DNA of 64,000 bases from Deltaproteobacteria bacterium (GTDB taxonomy: Bacteria; Desulfobacterota; Desulfarculia; Adiutricales; Adiutricaceae). Under the pieces are notes generated by a model. That model worked only from the letters and a program-made list of their open reading frames with translations. It was not told where the DNA came from and made no database searches. The stretch is taken from assembly GCA_031263485.1 (NCBI GenBank), contig JAISFS010000046.1:1-64000 (forward strand), in the 5' to 3' direction. A program made the position numbers and the translations under genes. Below, one piece after another: positions 8,498 to 17,494 of the stretch; positions within the stretch are counted from its first letter, which is position 1, and each line of letters opens with the position of its first letter.

Positions 8498-9693
8498 GCG
8501 CGCCCTCCCAAGAGAGGCTGCGCGACCGGTTCGCCGAGCGGAAGCCCGGCGCCCTCCTGGTCTGCCCAGCCGTCCGCTGCGACGCGCAAGAGAAGCCCCA
8601 CGGCCGCCAGCGACGCCACAAGGCTTGAGCCGCCGTAGCTGAAGAAGGGGAGCGCCAGGCCCTTCGCGGGCAGAAGCGAGAGCGCCACGCCCATGTTGAT
8701 GAATGCCGGCACCGCCACGGCCAGGGTCGCGCCCAACGCGATGTAGTAGTGGGGAAGCGACGGCGCGGCCTTCGCGATGTAGAGGCCGCGGAGCGCGAAG
8801 GCCAGGAACAGCCCGGCCACGAGCGCCACCCCGACCAGACCCAGCTCCTCGCCGACCACCGCGAAGATGAAGTCGGTGTGGATCTCGGGGATGAAGAACT
8901 GCTTCTCCAGGCCCTCGCCGGGCCCCATGCCGAAGACTCCGCCGTTCGCGAAGGCGTACATGGAATGGAGGATGACGTATCCCGCGCCGTAGGGGTCGGC
9001 GTCGGGGTCCAGCCATCCCCGGATCCTGGCCGCCCTGTAGCCGTAGGAGGTCACGAAATGCCAGCAGGCCACCCCGATGAGCCCGGCATACAGGGCTATG
9101 TATCGCCAACGGAGCCCGGAGGCGAATACCATGCCCGCCATGATGAGGCATGCCACTAAGGCCCCGCCCAGATCGCGCTCGGCGATGATGAGCCCCGCGA
9201 AGAAGGCGATCACCAGGGAGTGGACCATGAAGCCGTACCACAGCCCGCGGGCGAGTTCGCCCTTGTTCGCGAGCGACCAGGCCATATAGACGATGATGCC
9301 GACCTTCGCGAACTCCGAGGGCTGCACGGATATGCCGAAGACCGAGATCCAGCGGCTTGCCCCCATGGCCCTGTACTCCAGCCCCGGCACGAACGGCAGG
9401 AGCAGGAGGACCACGGTGGCGCCCCCCACCCAGGGGGCCGTGCGCATCCAGAACCTTACGGGCACCGCGAAGATCGCGAGACACGCCGCCGCGCCCACGA
9501 CGAGGCGCGAGAGCTGGCCTGAGAAATAGAAGTACGGCGTCTTCTCGTAAAGCTCCGCCCTCAGGTAGCTCGCGCTCAGGAGCACCGCGAGCCCCACCCC
9601 GATCAAGAGCAGGACCACCGAAAAGAGCACGGTGTCGACCCGCAGGTAGCTCCCGAGTCTCCCGTTCCATGTCTTCCCGCGAGTGCCGCTCAC
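8494..9693 (-). CDS. ftsW: Peptidoglycan polymerase FtsW (SEDS family)
   Basis: Septal SEDS glycosyltransferase working with FtsI. The 399 residues have about ten membrane helices, from VDTVLFSVVLLLIGVGLAVLL onward. SEDS landmarks are visible: GASRWISVFGISVQPSEFAK, AERDLGGALVACLIM, FANGGVFGMGPGEGLEKQFFIPEIHTDFIFAVVGEE (read in two parts) and LPFFSYGGSSLVASL. The GTG at 9693 overlaps the preceding gene's TGA, and the stop overlaps the murG GTG, so translation is probably coupled along orf187-ftsW-murG. Confidence 0.96.
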   Translation of the reverse strand: MSGTRGKTWNGRLGSYLRVDTVLFSVVLLLIGVGLAVLLSASYLRAELYEKTPYFYFSGQLSRLVVGAAACLAIFAVPVRFWMRTAPWVGGATVVLLLLPFVPGLEYRAMGASRWISVFGISVQPSEFAKVGIIVYMAWSLANKGELARGLWYGFMVHSLVIAFFAGLIIAERDLGGALVACLIMAGMVFASGLRWRYIALYAGLIGVACWHFVTSYGYRAARIRGWLDPDADPYGAGYVILHSMYAFANGGVFGMGPGEGLEKQFFIPEIHTDFIFAVVGEELGLVGVALVAGLFLAFALRGLYIAKAAPSLPHYYIALGATLAVAVPAFINMGVALSLLPAKGLALPFFSYGGSSLVASLAAVGLLLRVAADGWADQEGAGLPLGEPVAQPLLGGRA

Positions 9694-10253
9694 AGCGCGC
9701 CTCCTTCCAGGCCATCCGCCCAGGCATCCCAGGCGTCCCGCGCGTCCAGGACGTCCTGGTCGTCATGAAGCCATAAGCCGTCGCTCTCCCCGAAAACCGC
9801 CGGCCCGCCGGGATCGTCCGATCCGTCCGCATCTCCGTGGCCGTCCGTATCTTCGGGGACGGCCGCGCCGCAGGACCCGTCCGGGCCCGCCACGTCCGGC
9901 TCCGGGGCCGCCTGCGCCCGAAGCCTCAAGGCCAGGGAGCCGTTCAGCGCCTCCAGGGCCTCGGCAAGCGCTGACGCCGTCCGCCACGCCGCAGTCGCCG
10001 CGACGGGCGGCTTCTCGCGGATCCTCTCCGCCGCCCGCTCCAGGATGGTCCCGACCGAGCCGGAAAGGAAAGACTCCCTGGCCCTGCCGCGGACGAGCTC
10101 AACTTCTCCCGGCGCCAGGAACCCCGCCGTCCAGTGCGCCATGGGCGGCGCAGCCTCGATCGAAGCCCGCCCGCAGGGGGAGCCCCCAGGAAGGCCCGCC
10201 CTGTCCAGGGCTTCCAGCGAAACTGCGGCTGCGTCTCTCGTGTGTTCGCCCAT
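9690..10253 (-). CDS. Unknown protein coupled to ftsW
   Basis: 187 residues, not recognised. The ATG at 10253 has AGAGGG about 9 bases upstream; a TTG at 10262 is an alternative. The N-terminal two thirds are Ala/Arg/Leu-rich and probably helical (VELVRGRARESFLSG, then ALAEALEALNGSLALRLRAQA). The last 60 residues are acidic (DTDGHGDADGSDDPGG, DARDAWDAWADGLEGG). No signal peptide or membrane helix is seen. Its stop overlaps the ftsW GTG in the same GTGA arrangement as the genuine neighbouring pairs, which is the main evidence that it is real. It could be a division or cell-wall accessory protein by position only. Confidence 0.6.
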   Translation of the reverse strand: MGEHTRDAAAVSLEALDRAGLPGGSPCGRASIEAAPPMAHWTAGFLAPGEVELVRGRARESFLSGSVGTILERAAERIREKPPVAATAAWRTASALAEALEALNGSLALRLRAQAAPEPDVAGPDGSCGAAVPEDTDGHGDADGSDDPGGPAVFGESDGLWLHDDQDVLDARDAWDAWADGLEGGAL

Positions 10254-10262
10254 CTGCCTCAA

Positions 10263-10727
10263 CCCTCTGCCGCGGCTATCCCGCGTCGGTCTTCCGACTT
10301 CGTCCCTTCGGTCCCTGCCTTTTTCCGCGAAATCTTTTGAAGCTTTTGCCTTAAGCTTTTGACTGAAGCTTCTGACTGAAGCTTCTGACTGAAGCTTTTG
10401 CCTGAAGCTTTTGACTGAAGCTTTTGCCTGAAGCTTCTGACTGAAGCTTCTGACTGAAGCTTTTGCCTTAAGCTTCTGACTGAAGCTTTTGCCTTAAGCT
10501 TCTGACTGAAGCTTTTGCCTTTCTGATTCTTCCCGTTTCCCCCGCGCGCCAATCCTGAGCCACCCGGCATGCCGCGATGCCCGCGAACCGCGTCCGCGCG
10601 TCGGAATAACGGCAATCGACTCGGACGTATCGGGCGCAGGCCCGTCAGGGTCCGCCGTCGCCGCGGTCGGCCTCGGGCCCGAAAGACCGGGCCCGCCCGT
10701 TCCGGCGACCGCGCCCGAAACGCGAAA
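10263..10727. other. Gap holding a 13-bp repeat array
   Basis: About 465 bases between murD and the ftsW-coupled gene. The central part is a 13-bp tandem array (listed separately); the remainder is GC-rich and without a supported gene. One minus-strand frame crosses the array only because the repeat lacks stops in that frame, giving a Lys/Ser/Gln pattern; I do not call it. Confidence 0.6.
10340..10521. repeat. 13-bp tandem array, 14 copies
   Basis: AAGCTT recurs at 10340 and then every 13 bases without exception to 10509, giving 14 units. The unit is AAGCTT followed by TTGCCTG, CTGACTG or close variants, and the two main variants alternate irregularly. The array is markedly AT-richer than its surroundings and lies between murD and the ftsW-coupled gene. 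AAGCTT is itself a 6-base palindrome, so the array gives evenly spaced dyads. Confidence 0.97.
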
Positions 10728-12755
10728 TCAGCCCCTGGTCCCGCCGTTCCGCTTGCCCTCCCTGCCGCGGGCGTCCCGCGCCTTGTTCCCGTGAAGGGCC
10801 GGAGCCTTCCCGCGGGAGTCCCTCGACTTTTTCGGCGTGAGGGCCAGCTCCTTCCTGCGGGCCCCCCGCTTGTCCGGCGCCATCTCCTTTGCCTTGCCGC
10901 GGGGTTCCCGTCCGTCCGGCGGCAGGGCCAGGGACTTCCCCCCGGCAACGCGCGCCTTTTTCGGGTGGAGGCCCGGGGACTTCCTGCGGCGCTTCCGCTC
11001 GCCCGAAGGAAGTTCCGGGGCCTCCGCGCCGTGATCACGCGCGATCGGGGCATGGCCCGCTTCCCTTTCGGGTGCGTCCCCGGCGAAAGGGCGGAAAGTC
11101 GTTTCCCATTCGGGAGGGGCGGGCCGGACGTCCCCGTCCCCGTCCCCGTCCGCCGGTTCGGCCCTCCGGAAGGGGCCGTCCTCGGCTGCGGGCCTGAAGG
11201 GCCTCGCCGCCTCCATGGCCGCCTGGATCGCCGATTGTGTCGGCGGAAGCCTGTGCTTCCGATAGGCGCTGGGGTTCTCGTTCTGGCGGCGGGCCTCGCG
11301 CTGGAAGACCTCGCCGCGCTCCTTGTAGCCCGAGAACATGTCGAAGCTCGCGCAGGCGGGGCTCAGGAGAACCGTGTCACCGGGCTGGGCCTTGGCTATG
11401 GCCTGCGCCACGGCGTCCTCCATGCTGTCGGCGGAGGTCATGGGCGCCACGCCCCGGAGGGTGCTCTTCAGCCTGCCCCTTGCCTCGCCTATCATGATCA
11501 TGTGACGGGCCTTGGCGCGCACGGGAGCCTTGAGCGGCCTGAAGTCCATCTCCTTGTCGCGGCCGCCGAGGATCAGCACCACCGTGCCGTCGGGGAAGTT
11601 CTGGAGGGCGGTAGCCACCGCTCCGGAGTTCGTTCCCTTGGAGTCGTCGTACCAGTCGACCTCGTTCCAGCTGCCCACGTACTCCAGGCGGTGTTCCGGC
11701 ATCTTGAAGCCCTCAGCGGCGTCAAGCGCCTCCTGGGCGCCGTGGCCCAGACTCATGGCGAGCCCCACGGCGGCCATGAGATTCTCCTGGTTGTGGGTTC
11801 CGACGAGACCGTAGGCGGACCACGGGGCTTCCCCCGCGACGGCGTTGCCGTCGCCCGCCATGATCCAAATCTCGCCTTTACGGCTTTCGGTCCAGGCCCC
11901 GTATGCGGGACGCTTCCGGCGCGAGAAACCGAAGCGCCGGGCGACCAGGCTCTTCAGCGCGATGGCCGCGTCGTCCTCGTTCACCACGGCGGTGTCCTGG
12001 GACGTCTGGTTCGCGAAGACGCGGCACTTCAGTCGGAAATACGCGCCCATGTCCCCGTGGCGATCCAGATGATCGGGGGAGAAGTTCAGGAATGCCGCGC
12101 CTTTCGCGTGGAAGTCCCGGATCGTCTCCAGCTGGAAGCTCGAGACCTCTAGAACCGCGCACGTGTAGGGGAGCGCCGGGGCCTTGCGGGCGCGCGGCTT
12201 GTCGCCGCGCCTAGGGTCGCCCTGCGGGCCGGCGGCGCCGAGGTCCTCGGCCTCGAGCATCTCCAGGGCAACCTCCGACAATGGCCTGCCGATGTTGCCC
12301 GCGCACGCGGGGCTCTCGCCCAGCTTGCCCAGGATATGCGTCGCGAGCTCGGTTGTCGTGCTCTTCCCGTTCGAGCCCGTGACGGCCACGACCGGAAGCG
12401 ACTGGTTGCGCCAGGCGAGCTCGAGCTCGCCCAGCACAGGGATGCCCAAAGTCAGCGCCTCCCTGATCGCCGGGTGGCTCAGGGGCACGCCGGGAGATAC
12501 AACCACCTGCCCGAAAGCCCCCGCCAAAGGCGGCAGCTCGCCGGGGCCGTAGAGCGCGGCCGCCGCCGTCAGGAGGGCCGCCTGGCCCTTCCTGTCCCAG
12601 GGACGCTGATCGTCGTACAGGCTGGGCTCGACGCCCAGGCGCCGCAAAAGCCTCGCAGCGGCCGCGCCGGACCTGCCCGCCCCCAGGACCAGGGCTTTGT
12701 CCGGGGCCTTGTAGCCCTGCGTGCCGTGCAGGGAACCGTGCATGGGACCGTGCAT
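10728..12755 (-). CDS. murD: MurD ligase with long basic C-terminal tail
   Basis: Adds D-Glu to UDP-MurNAc-L-Ala. Total 675 residues against about 450 for typical MurD. The catalytic part ends near residue 491: VLGAGRSGAAAARLLRRLG at about 22-40, ATP loop VTGSNGKSTTTELATHILG, NFSPDHLDRHGDMGAYF, DDSKGTNSGAVATAL, GGRDKEMDF and LSPACASFDMFSGYKERGE. Residues about 492-675 are an added tail: first a Pro/Glu/Asp-rich stretch, then from about 592 five degenerate 14-15-residue repeats rich in Lys/Arg (for example KAPALHGNKARDARG). The ATG at 12755 follows AGGAG at 7 bases. The enzyme call is certain; the function of the tail is unknown. Confidence 0.95.
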   Translation of the reverse strand: MHGPMHGSLHGTQGYKAPDKALVLGAGRSGAAAARLLRRLGVEPSLYDDQRPWDRKGQAALLTAAAALYGPGELPPLAGAFGQVVVSPGVPLSHPAIREALTLGIPVLGELELAWRNQSLPVVAVTGSNGKSTTTELATHILGKLGESPACAGNIGRPLSEVALEMLEAEDLGAAGPQGDPRRGDKPRARKAPALPYTCAVLEVSSFQLETIRDFHAKGAAFLNFSPDHLDRHGDMGAYFRLKCRVFANQTSQDTAVVNEDDAAIALKSLVARRFGFSRRKRPAYGAWTESRKGEIWIMAGDGNAVAGEAPWSAYGLVGTHNQENLMAAVGLAMSLGHGAQEALDAAEGFKMPEHRLEYVGSWNEVDWYDDSKGTNSGAVATALQNFPDGTVVLILGGRDKEMDFRPLKAPVRAKARHMIMIGEARGRLKSTLRGVAPMTSADSMEDAVAQAIAKAQPGDTVLLSPACASFDMFSGYKERGEVFQREARRQNENPSAYRKHRLPPTQSAIQAAMEAARPFRPAAEDGPFRRAEPADGDGDGDVRPAPPEWETTFRPFAGDAPEREAGHAPIARDHGAEAPELPSGERKRRRKSPGLHPKKARVAGGKSLALPPDGREPRGKAKEMAPDKRGARRKELALTPKKSRDSRGKAPALHGNKARDARGREGKRNGGTRG

Positions 12756-12811
12756 TTGAGTCTCCTTCCCTCCGCCTGCCGTCGGGGCGCCGGACGCGCC
12801 CCGGTGCGGGG

Positions 12812-13891
12812 CTAGCGGAGCTTGAGGGTCGAGAGGCCCGCGAGCCCCAGGACGATTGCTATGATCCAGAATCTAACTATGACCTTGGGCTCGGGCCAGC
12901 CCTTCAATTCGAAGTGGTGGTGGATCGGGGACATCCTGAAGAGCCTCCTGCCCTTGGTGGCCTTGAAGAAGGAGACCTGACAGATTACCGAGAGGGCTTC
13001 CATCACGAAGATGCCGCCCACGAGCACCAGGAGGATCTCCTGCTTCACTACCAGCGCCGCGTACCCGAGCGCGGCTCCCAGCGAAAGGCTGCCCACGTCG
13101 CCCATGAAAATTTGCGACGGGTAAGTGTTGTACCAAAGGAACCCCAGACCCGAACCGATCAGGGACGCCAGCACCACCGCAAGTTCGGCGGCGCCCGGGG
13201 CGCGGGCTATCTGGAGGTGGTTGGCGATGACGGCGTTGCCCGCGCAGTAGGCGAAGACCATATAGGTGGCCCCCGCCATGATGAACGGCCCAGCGGCGAG
13301 CCCGTCGAGGCCATCGGTGAGGTTAACGCTGTTGGATGAAGCCACAAGAACCAATGCGGCAAAAAAAACATAGAACGGGCCGAGGTCTACCATGAGGTTC
13401 TTGAAGACCGGAAAGGCGAGAACCGGGCTGAATCCGGGAGTGTGGTACAGGACGAGCCCCGCGCCCAGCCCCAGGACGCACTGCCAGGCGAACTTGTATT
13501 TGGGCCGCAATCCCGCGTTCCCCCGGCGGCGGATCTTCAGGTAATCGTCCCGGAAACCCACCGCCGCGAAGGTGACTATCACCAGCCACATGGTGATGAC
13601 CACCGGGGACAGGGGGTCCGCCCACATCAGGGACGACAGGAGCGATGCCCCCAAAAGCAGGAGCCCCCCCATCGTGGGCGTGCCTGCCTTGGCCTGGTGG
13701 CTCTCGGGGCCTTCCGCCCGGATGTACTGGCTGACGCGGTAGGCCTTGATCTTCCTGATGAACGCGGGGCCCAGAAACAGCCAGACCGCCATGGGGGTGA
13801 GCGATGCCAGGATGATCCGGAAAGTTATGTATCTGAACACATTGAAGGCGCTCACTTCATCGGCCAGCAACAGGAAGAGTTTGTAGAGCAT
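12812..13891 (-). CDS. mraY: Phospho-MurNAc-pentapeptide transferase MraY
   Basis: Integral membrane enzyme forming lipid I from UDP-MurNAc-pentapeptide and undecaprenyl phosphate. 359 residues, about ten membrane helices, normal length. Motifs: GTPTMGGLLLLG, FRDDYLKIRRRGNAGL, VNLTDGLDGLAAGPF (Asp-rich active site), NTYPSQIFMGDVGSLSLGA and SPIHHHFELKGWPEPKVIVR near the end. The ATG at 13891 follows AAGGA. Confidence 0.97.
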   Translation of the reverse strand: MLYKLFLLLADEVSAFNVFRYITFRIILASLTPMAVWLFLGPAFIRKIKAYRVSQYIRAEGPESHQAKAGTPTMGGLLLLGASLLSSLMWADPLSPVVITMWLVIVTFAAVGFRDDYLKIRRRGNAGLRPKYKFAWQCVLGLGAGLVLYHTPGFSPVLAFPVFKNLMVDLGPFYVFFAALVLVASSNSVNLTDGLDGLAAGPFIMAGATYMVFAYCAGNAVIANHLQIARAPGAAELAVVLASLIGSGLGFLWYNTYPSQIFMGDVGSLSLGAALGYAALVVKQEILLVLVGGIFVMEALSVICQVSFFKATKGRRLFRMSPIHHHFELKGWPEPKVIVRFWIIAIVLGLAGLSTLKLR

Positions 13892-14210
13892 CGATGCTGT
13901 CCTTGCGCCGGGTCCGCTTGAGGCCGCAGAGCGCCATTCGGCCGACCGCGTCGGCCGACGAACCTGAACCTGACTTGTTCCTGAACTTGTACCTGAACTT
14001 GTGTCTGATCTAGAACCTGAACCTGATCTTGTGCCTGAACCTGATCTTGAACCCTAAGCCGAACCTTTGCCCGTTGACCGGAACTTGGACTTGAGCCTTA
14101 ACCGCGCGGCGGGACCTGACTCGGATCTGTGCCTGAAAACTGACCCGACCCGAAAATCTTGACCGAAAGCGAATCGCGGACCGTGCCTGTCGCGCCTGGC
14201 ACCCGGGGTA
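13892..14210. other. Gap between murF and mraY
   Basis: About 319 bases without a gene, largely made of degenerate short repeats related to CCTGAA/CTTGTA (listed separately), which fade out into non-repetitive sequence near the murF stop. Confidence 0.5.
13961..14056. repeat. Degenerate 6/12-bp repeat tract
   Basis: CCTGAAC and close variants (CCTGATC, TCTGATC) recur every 12 or 18 bases, for example CCTGAACTTGTA then CCTGAACTTGTG, suggesting a 6-bp base unit that has drifted. Weaker traces continue to about 14140. Confidence 0.75.
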
Positions 14211-15800
14211 TCAGGGCTCGCCCGTGCAACGGGGAGTCGCCCCCTCATCGCCCGCGGAGTCGACGTTCGCGGAACGCGGGGCCCGTCCCGACACCTCCGG
14301 GGCAAGAAGCCCCACTGTCTTCCAGAGGCCGGTGGACCGCGAGCCTTTCACGAGCAGGGTACCCTTGCCGCCGGACATGCCCCTCGCCCATTCGGCGGCC
14401 TCGAACGCGTCCGAGAAATGACGGGCCCGGGACCTCGGGAAGCCGGCGTCCAAGGCTCCTTCCAGGGTATGGCGGGACAGCCGTCCCGCGAGCGCCAGGT
14501 AGTCCAGCCCCGATTCCGCAGCCCTGCGTCCCGCCTCCCGGTGGAGTTCCGGGCCTGCCTCGCCCAATTCGAGCATGTCGCCCAGAAGCGCCCCGCGGGG
14601 GGCGGACAGCCCTGAAAGGCGGGCGAGCTCGGCCGCAACAGCTACCGGGGAGGCGTTGTAACTGGAATCGACTATGGCGAGCCCTCCGGAGAGCACCGTC
14701 TCCCCGCGCCCCGCGGGAAGCGTCGCCTTGGCCAGCCCGCGAGCGATCGCCTCGGGGCCTACGCCCGCCGCCGATGCGGCTGCCGCGGCGGCGAAGGCGT
14801 TGTGGGCGTTGTGACGACCGGGCAACGTCACGGTCAGCCCGAAGGCCTCTCCGAAGGCCCCGCCGCGGACGAGGAGTCTGAAGCCGCCGCCGGGAAGCTC
14901 GCTCAGCTCCGAGAGTTCCAGCTCCGCCCCCGACCCCTCCGGGCCGAAGGTGAAGATCCCGCACGGGCTTTCGCGCGCGGCGAGCGCGGCGCCCATGGCC
15001 TTGACGAACGGATCGCCCAGGTTCACGACGGCTACCGCCCCGCTCCCGAGCCCCGCGAAGAGCTCGCCCTTGGCCCGAGCGACCCCTTCCAGGCTCCCGA
15101 ACGCCTCCAGGTGCGCGGGCGCTATCCTGGTCACGAGCGCCAGATCCGGTTCCGTGATCTCCGCGAGGCGGGCAATCTCCCCGAAATCCCCCGCGCCCAG
15201 CTCGACGACGGCGGCCCTGTGGCGCCTCGCGAGCCTGAAAAGCGTCCAGGGCACCCCCACCTGGTTGTTGAAGTTGCCCTCCGTCGCGAGAGTCGGCCCC
15301 AGGCCCTCCTCGAAGACGGCCTTCAGGAGCTCCTTGACGGCGGTCTTCCCCACCGAGCCCGTAATCGCCGCCAGACGGCACCCCGAGGCCCTCCGCGCCA
15401 CGCGCGCCAAATCCCCCAGCGCGACGAGCGGATCCCCGGCGTAGGCGATCTTCCCCCGCGCCGGGTCTCCCAACCCCGCCTCGCGGGACCGAAAGCCTTC
15501 CGCCGCCACCGCAGCGGCGGCGCCTTTGGCGAACGCCGCGGCCACGAAGTCGCCCCCGTCGAAATTGGGGCCCGAGAGCGCCACGAAGAGCTCGCGGGGC
15601 CGGATCGTGCGGGAGTCGGTCGAGACCCCGACAAGCGGCATGTCCGCCGCGCCGGCGAGGGCCTCCGGCACGGCCAGCCCGACGTTCCGGAGGGACCCGG
15701 CCACGGTGAGCCCGAGCGACGCGAGCCCGCCCGGCGCGGCCGCCGCGTTCCCCGCGCCGTCCCCGGCTGTTGCGGGGGCTATGGCTCGCCTTGCCGTCAT
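14211..15800 (-). CDS. murF: UDP-MurNAc-tripeptide--D-Ala-D-Ala ligase MurF
   Basis: Last cytoplasmic peptide ligase, adding D-Ala-D-Ala. 529 residues, longer than the usual 450 through Ala/Gly-rich insertions. VSTDSRTIRPRELFVAL is near residue 60. The ATP loop ITGSVGKTAVKELL has Ala where Thr is usual, EGNFNNQVGVPWTLF and VTLPGRHNAHNAFAAAA are typical, and IVDSSYNASPVAVAAEL has YNASP for the common YNANP. The end has LLVKGSRSTGLWKTV. The ATG at 15800 overlaps the murE stop (ATGA). The frame is open far upstream through murE; that part is a shadow. Confidence 0.95.
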   Translation of the reverse strand: MTARRAIAPATAGDGAGNAAAAPGGLASLGLTVAGSLRNVGLAVPEALAGAADMPLVGVSTDSRTIRPRELFVALSGPNFDGGDFVAAAFAKGAAAAVAAEGFRSREAGLGDPARGKIAYAGDPLVALGDLARVARRASGCRLAAITGSVGKTAVKELLKAVFEEGLGPTLATEGNFNNQVGVPWTLFRLARRHRAAVVELGAGDFGEIARLAEITEPDLALVTRIAPAHLEAFGSLEGVARAKGELFAGLGSGAVAVVNLGDPFVKAMGAALAARESPCGIFTFGPEGSGAELELSELSELPGGGFRLLVRGGAFGEAFGLTVTLPGRHNAHNAFAAAAAASAAGVGPEAIARGLAKATLPAGRGETVLSGGLAIVDSSYNASPVAVAAELARLSGLSAPRGALLGDMLELGEAGPELHREAGRRAAESGLDYLALAGRLSRHTLEGALDAGFPRSRARHFSDAFEAAEWARGMSGGKGTLLVKGSRSTGLWKTVGLLAPEVSGRAPRSANVDSAGDEGATPRCTGEP

Positions 15801-17494
15801 GTGCTCTTTCCCCTGTCCCTCAAGGCCTTCAGCGTCTCCATCGAGTCGTCGAACGGCCGTTTGTCGCGTCCGATAATCTGGTAGTCCTCGTGGCCCTTTC
15901 CGGCCACCAGGAAGATGTCCCCCTCGCCAAGGAGTTCGGCGCCCAATGCTATCGCCTTGGCGCGGTCCGGTTCCACGAAGTAGACGCCCTTGCCGAGCCG
16001 GCCGCCGCCGGCCCCGGCCACGTCGGCCGGATCGCCTTTGGCCATCCCTCCCTGGACGAGACCCGGCTCCGCGTCGTCGATTATCGCGAGCGGGTCCTCG
16101 GTGCGGGGGTTGTCGGAGGTGAGTATCGCCACGTCCCCCCTGGCCGCCGCGCGGGCCATGAGCGGGCGCTTCCCGCGGTCGCGGTCGCCCCCGCAGCCGA
16201 AAAGCACGATGAGCCTGGCCGGTTCTAGCTCGCGTATGGCCGATACCGCCGCCTCCATCGCCCCGGGGGCATGGGCGTAGTCCACGAGCGCGAAGCGCGA
16301 GTCGTCCGTGCCCACCCTGGCGAGCCTGCCAGGGGCGCCGGGGGCCTCCGAGAGCGCCGCGGCGATCCTCTCCGGGACGAAGTCCAGCGCGTAGCCCAGG
16401 GCCGCCGCCGCCAGGAGGTTCTCGGCGTTGAAGCGTCCCAGGAGCCGCGAGCGTATCTCCGCGCTCCACTTGGGGGAAGTGACAGTCAGCGTCACCCCGG
16501 CCCGGTCGGAGCGGACGACCTTCCCCCGGACGGCCGCCTCGGGGGCCGAGAACCCGTATCCCACGAAACCTATGCCCGGCGCGGCAAGAAGCCTCCTGCC
16601 GTACGGATCGTCGGCGTTCACGACGCCCAGGGGGACCCCCCCCTCTCCGGGTCCCGCCTCCAGCGTGCCATCGGGGCCCAGGAACAGGCGGCACTTGGCC
16701 TTGAAATAGCTTTCCATGTCCCCGTGGAAGTCGAGGTGGTCGCGGGAAAGGTTCAGGAACATCGCGCAGTTGAAGGCAAGCGTGCCCAGGCGCCCCAGCT
16801 CCAGGGCGTGGGAGCTCGCCTCCATGGCGACGGCGTCCGCGCCGCCGTCCTTCATGTCCCTCAGGGTCTTCCACAGGAGCGGGCCCTCCGGCGTGGTGTT
16901 GGGTGCCTCCCTGACCTCGCCGCCCGGGAACCGGAATCCCGTCGTGCCGATGACCCCGGGACGGAAGCCGTTGGCCTTCAGGAGCGCCTCCGCGAGGGCG
17001 CAGACGGTCGATTTCCCGTTCGTGCCGGTCACGCCCAGCCGGAAGAGTCCCGCGTCCGGCTCGCCGAAGGCGAGACGCGAGGCTTCGGAGGCGGCCGCGC
17101 GCAGCTTCTCCCCGGGGACGAGGATCGCCGGAACCGGCGACTCCGGGGCAGGATACGCGGCGATGACCGCGGGCGCCCCTTTCTCGGCGGCCGCGCCGAT
17201 AAACTCCCTGCCGTCCGAGCTCGCGCCCGTGAAGGCGCAGAACAGCCACCCCGGACGCGCCTCGCGGGAATCCTCGGTGGCGCCGGTCAGATCCGGGTCG
17301 ACTGCGTCGCCGGCCGTCGCGGCGCCATGCCCCGCGCCGGGGGCCAGCGCGCCCAGGCCCCTCCACGGGAAGGGCGCCCGGCGCCCGGAGGCGCGGGCGC
17401 CGGGCGCGACCTGTGCCGCGTCCGGCGTCCTGTTTGCGGGGGACGGCAGAAGCCGCATCCGCGAGATCATTTCGGAGAGGAGCACCGCCGTCAC
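15797..17494 (-). CDS. murE: UDP-MurNAc-tripeptide synthetase MurE (meso-DAP type)
   Basis: Adds the third stem residue. 565 residues. ATEDSREARPGWLFCAF (UDP-sugar binding) is near 75-90, the ATP loop is VTGTNGKSTVCALAEALL, then MEASSHALELGRLG, NLSRDHLDFHGDMESYF, FALVDYAHAPGAMEAAV and VAGKGHEDYQIIG. The substrate motif TSDNPRTEDPLAI contains DNPR, the signature for meso-diaminopimelate over lysine, so the cell wall is predicted to be DAP type. The GTG at 17494 overlaps the ftsI stop. The first 60 residues are unconserved; MISRMRLLP could be an alternative start. Confidence 0.96.
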   Translation of the reverse strand: MTAVLLSEMISRMRLLPSPANRTPDAAQVAPGARASGRRAPFPWRGLGALAPGAGHGAATAGDAVDPDLTGATEDSREARPGWLFCAFTGASSDGREFIGAAAEKGAPAVIAAYPAPESPVPAILVPGEKLRAAASEASRLAFGEPDAGLFRLGVTGTNGKSTVCALAEALLKANGFRPGVIGTTGFRFPGGEVREAPNTTPEGPLLWKTLRDMKDGGADAVAMEASSHALELGRLGTLAFNCAMFLNLSRDHLDFHGDMESYFKAKCRLFLGPDGTLEAGPGEGGVPLGVVNADDPYGRRLLAAPGIGFVGYGFSAPEAAVRGKVVRSDRAGVTLTVTSPKWSAEIRSRLLGRFNAENLLAAAALGYALDFVPERIAAALSEAPGAPGRLARVGTDDSRFALVDYAHAPGAMEAAVSAIRELEPARLIVLFGCGGDRDRGKRPLMARAAARGDVAILTSDNPRTEDPLAIIDDAEPGLVQGGMAKGDPADVAGAGGGRLGKGVYFVEPDRAKAIALGAELLGEGDIFLVAGKGHEDYQIIGRDKRPFDDSMETLKALRDRGKST

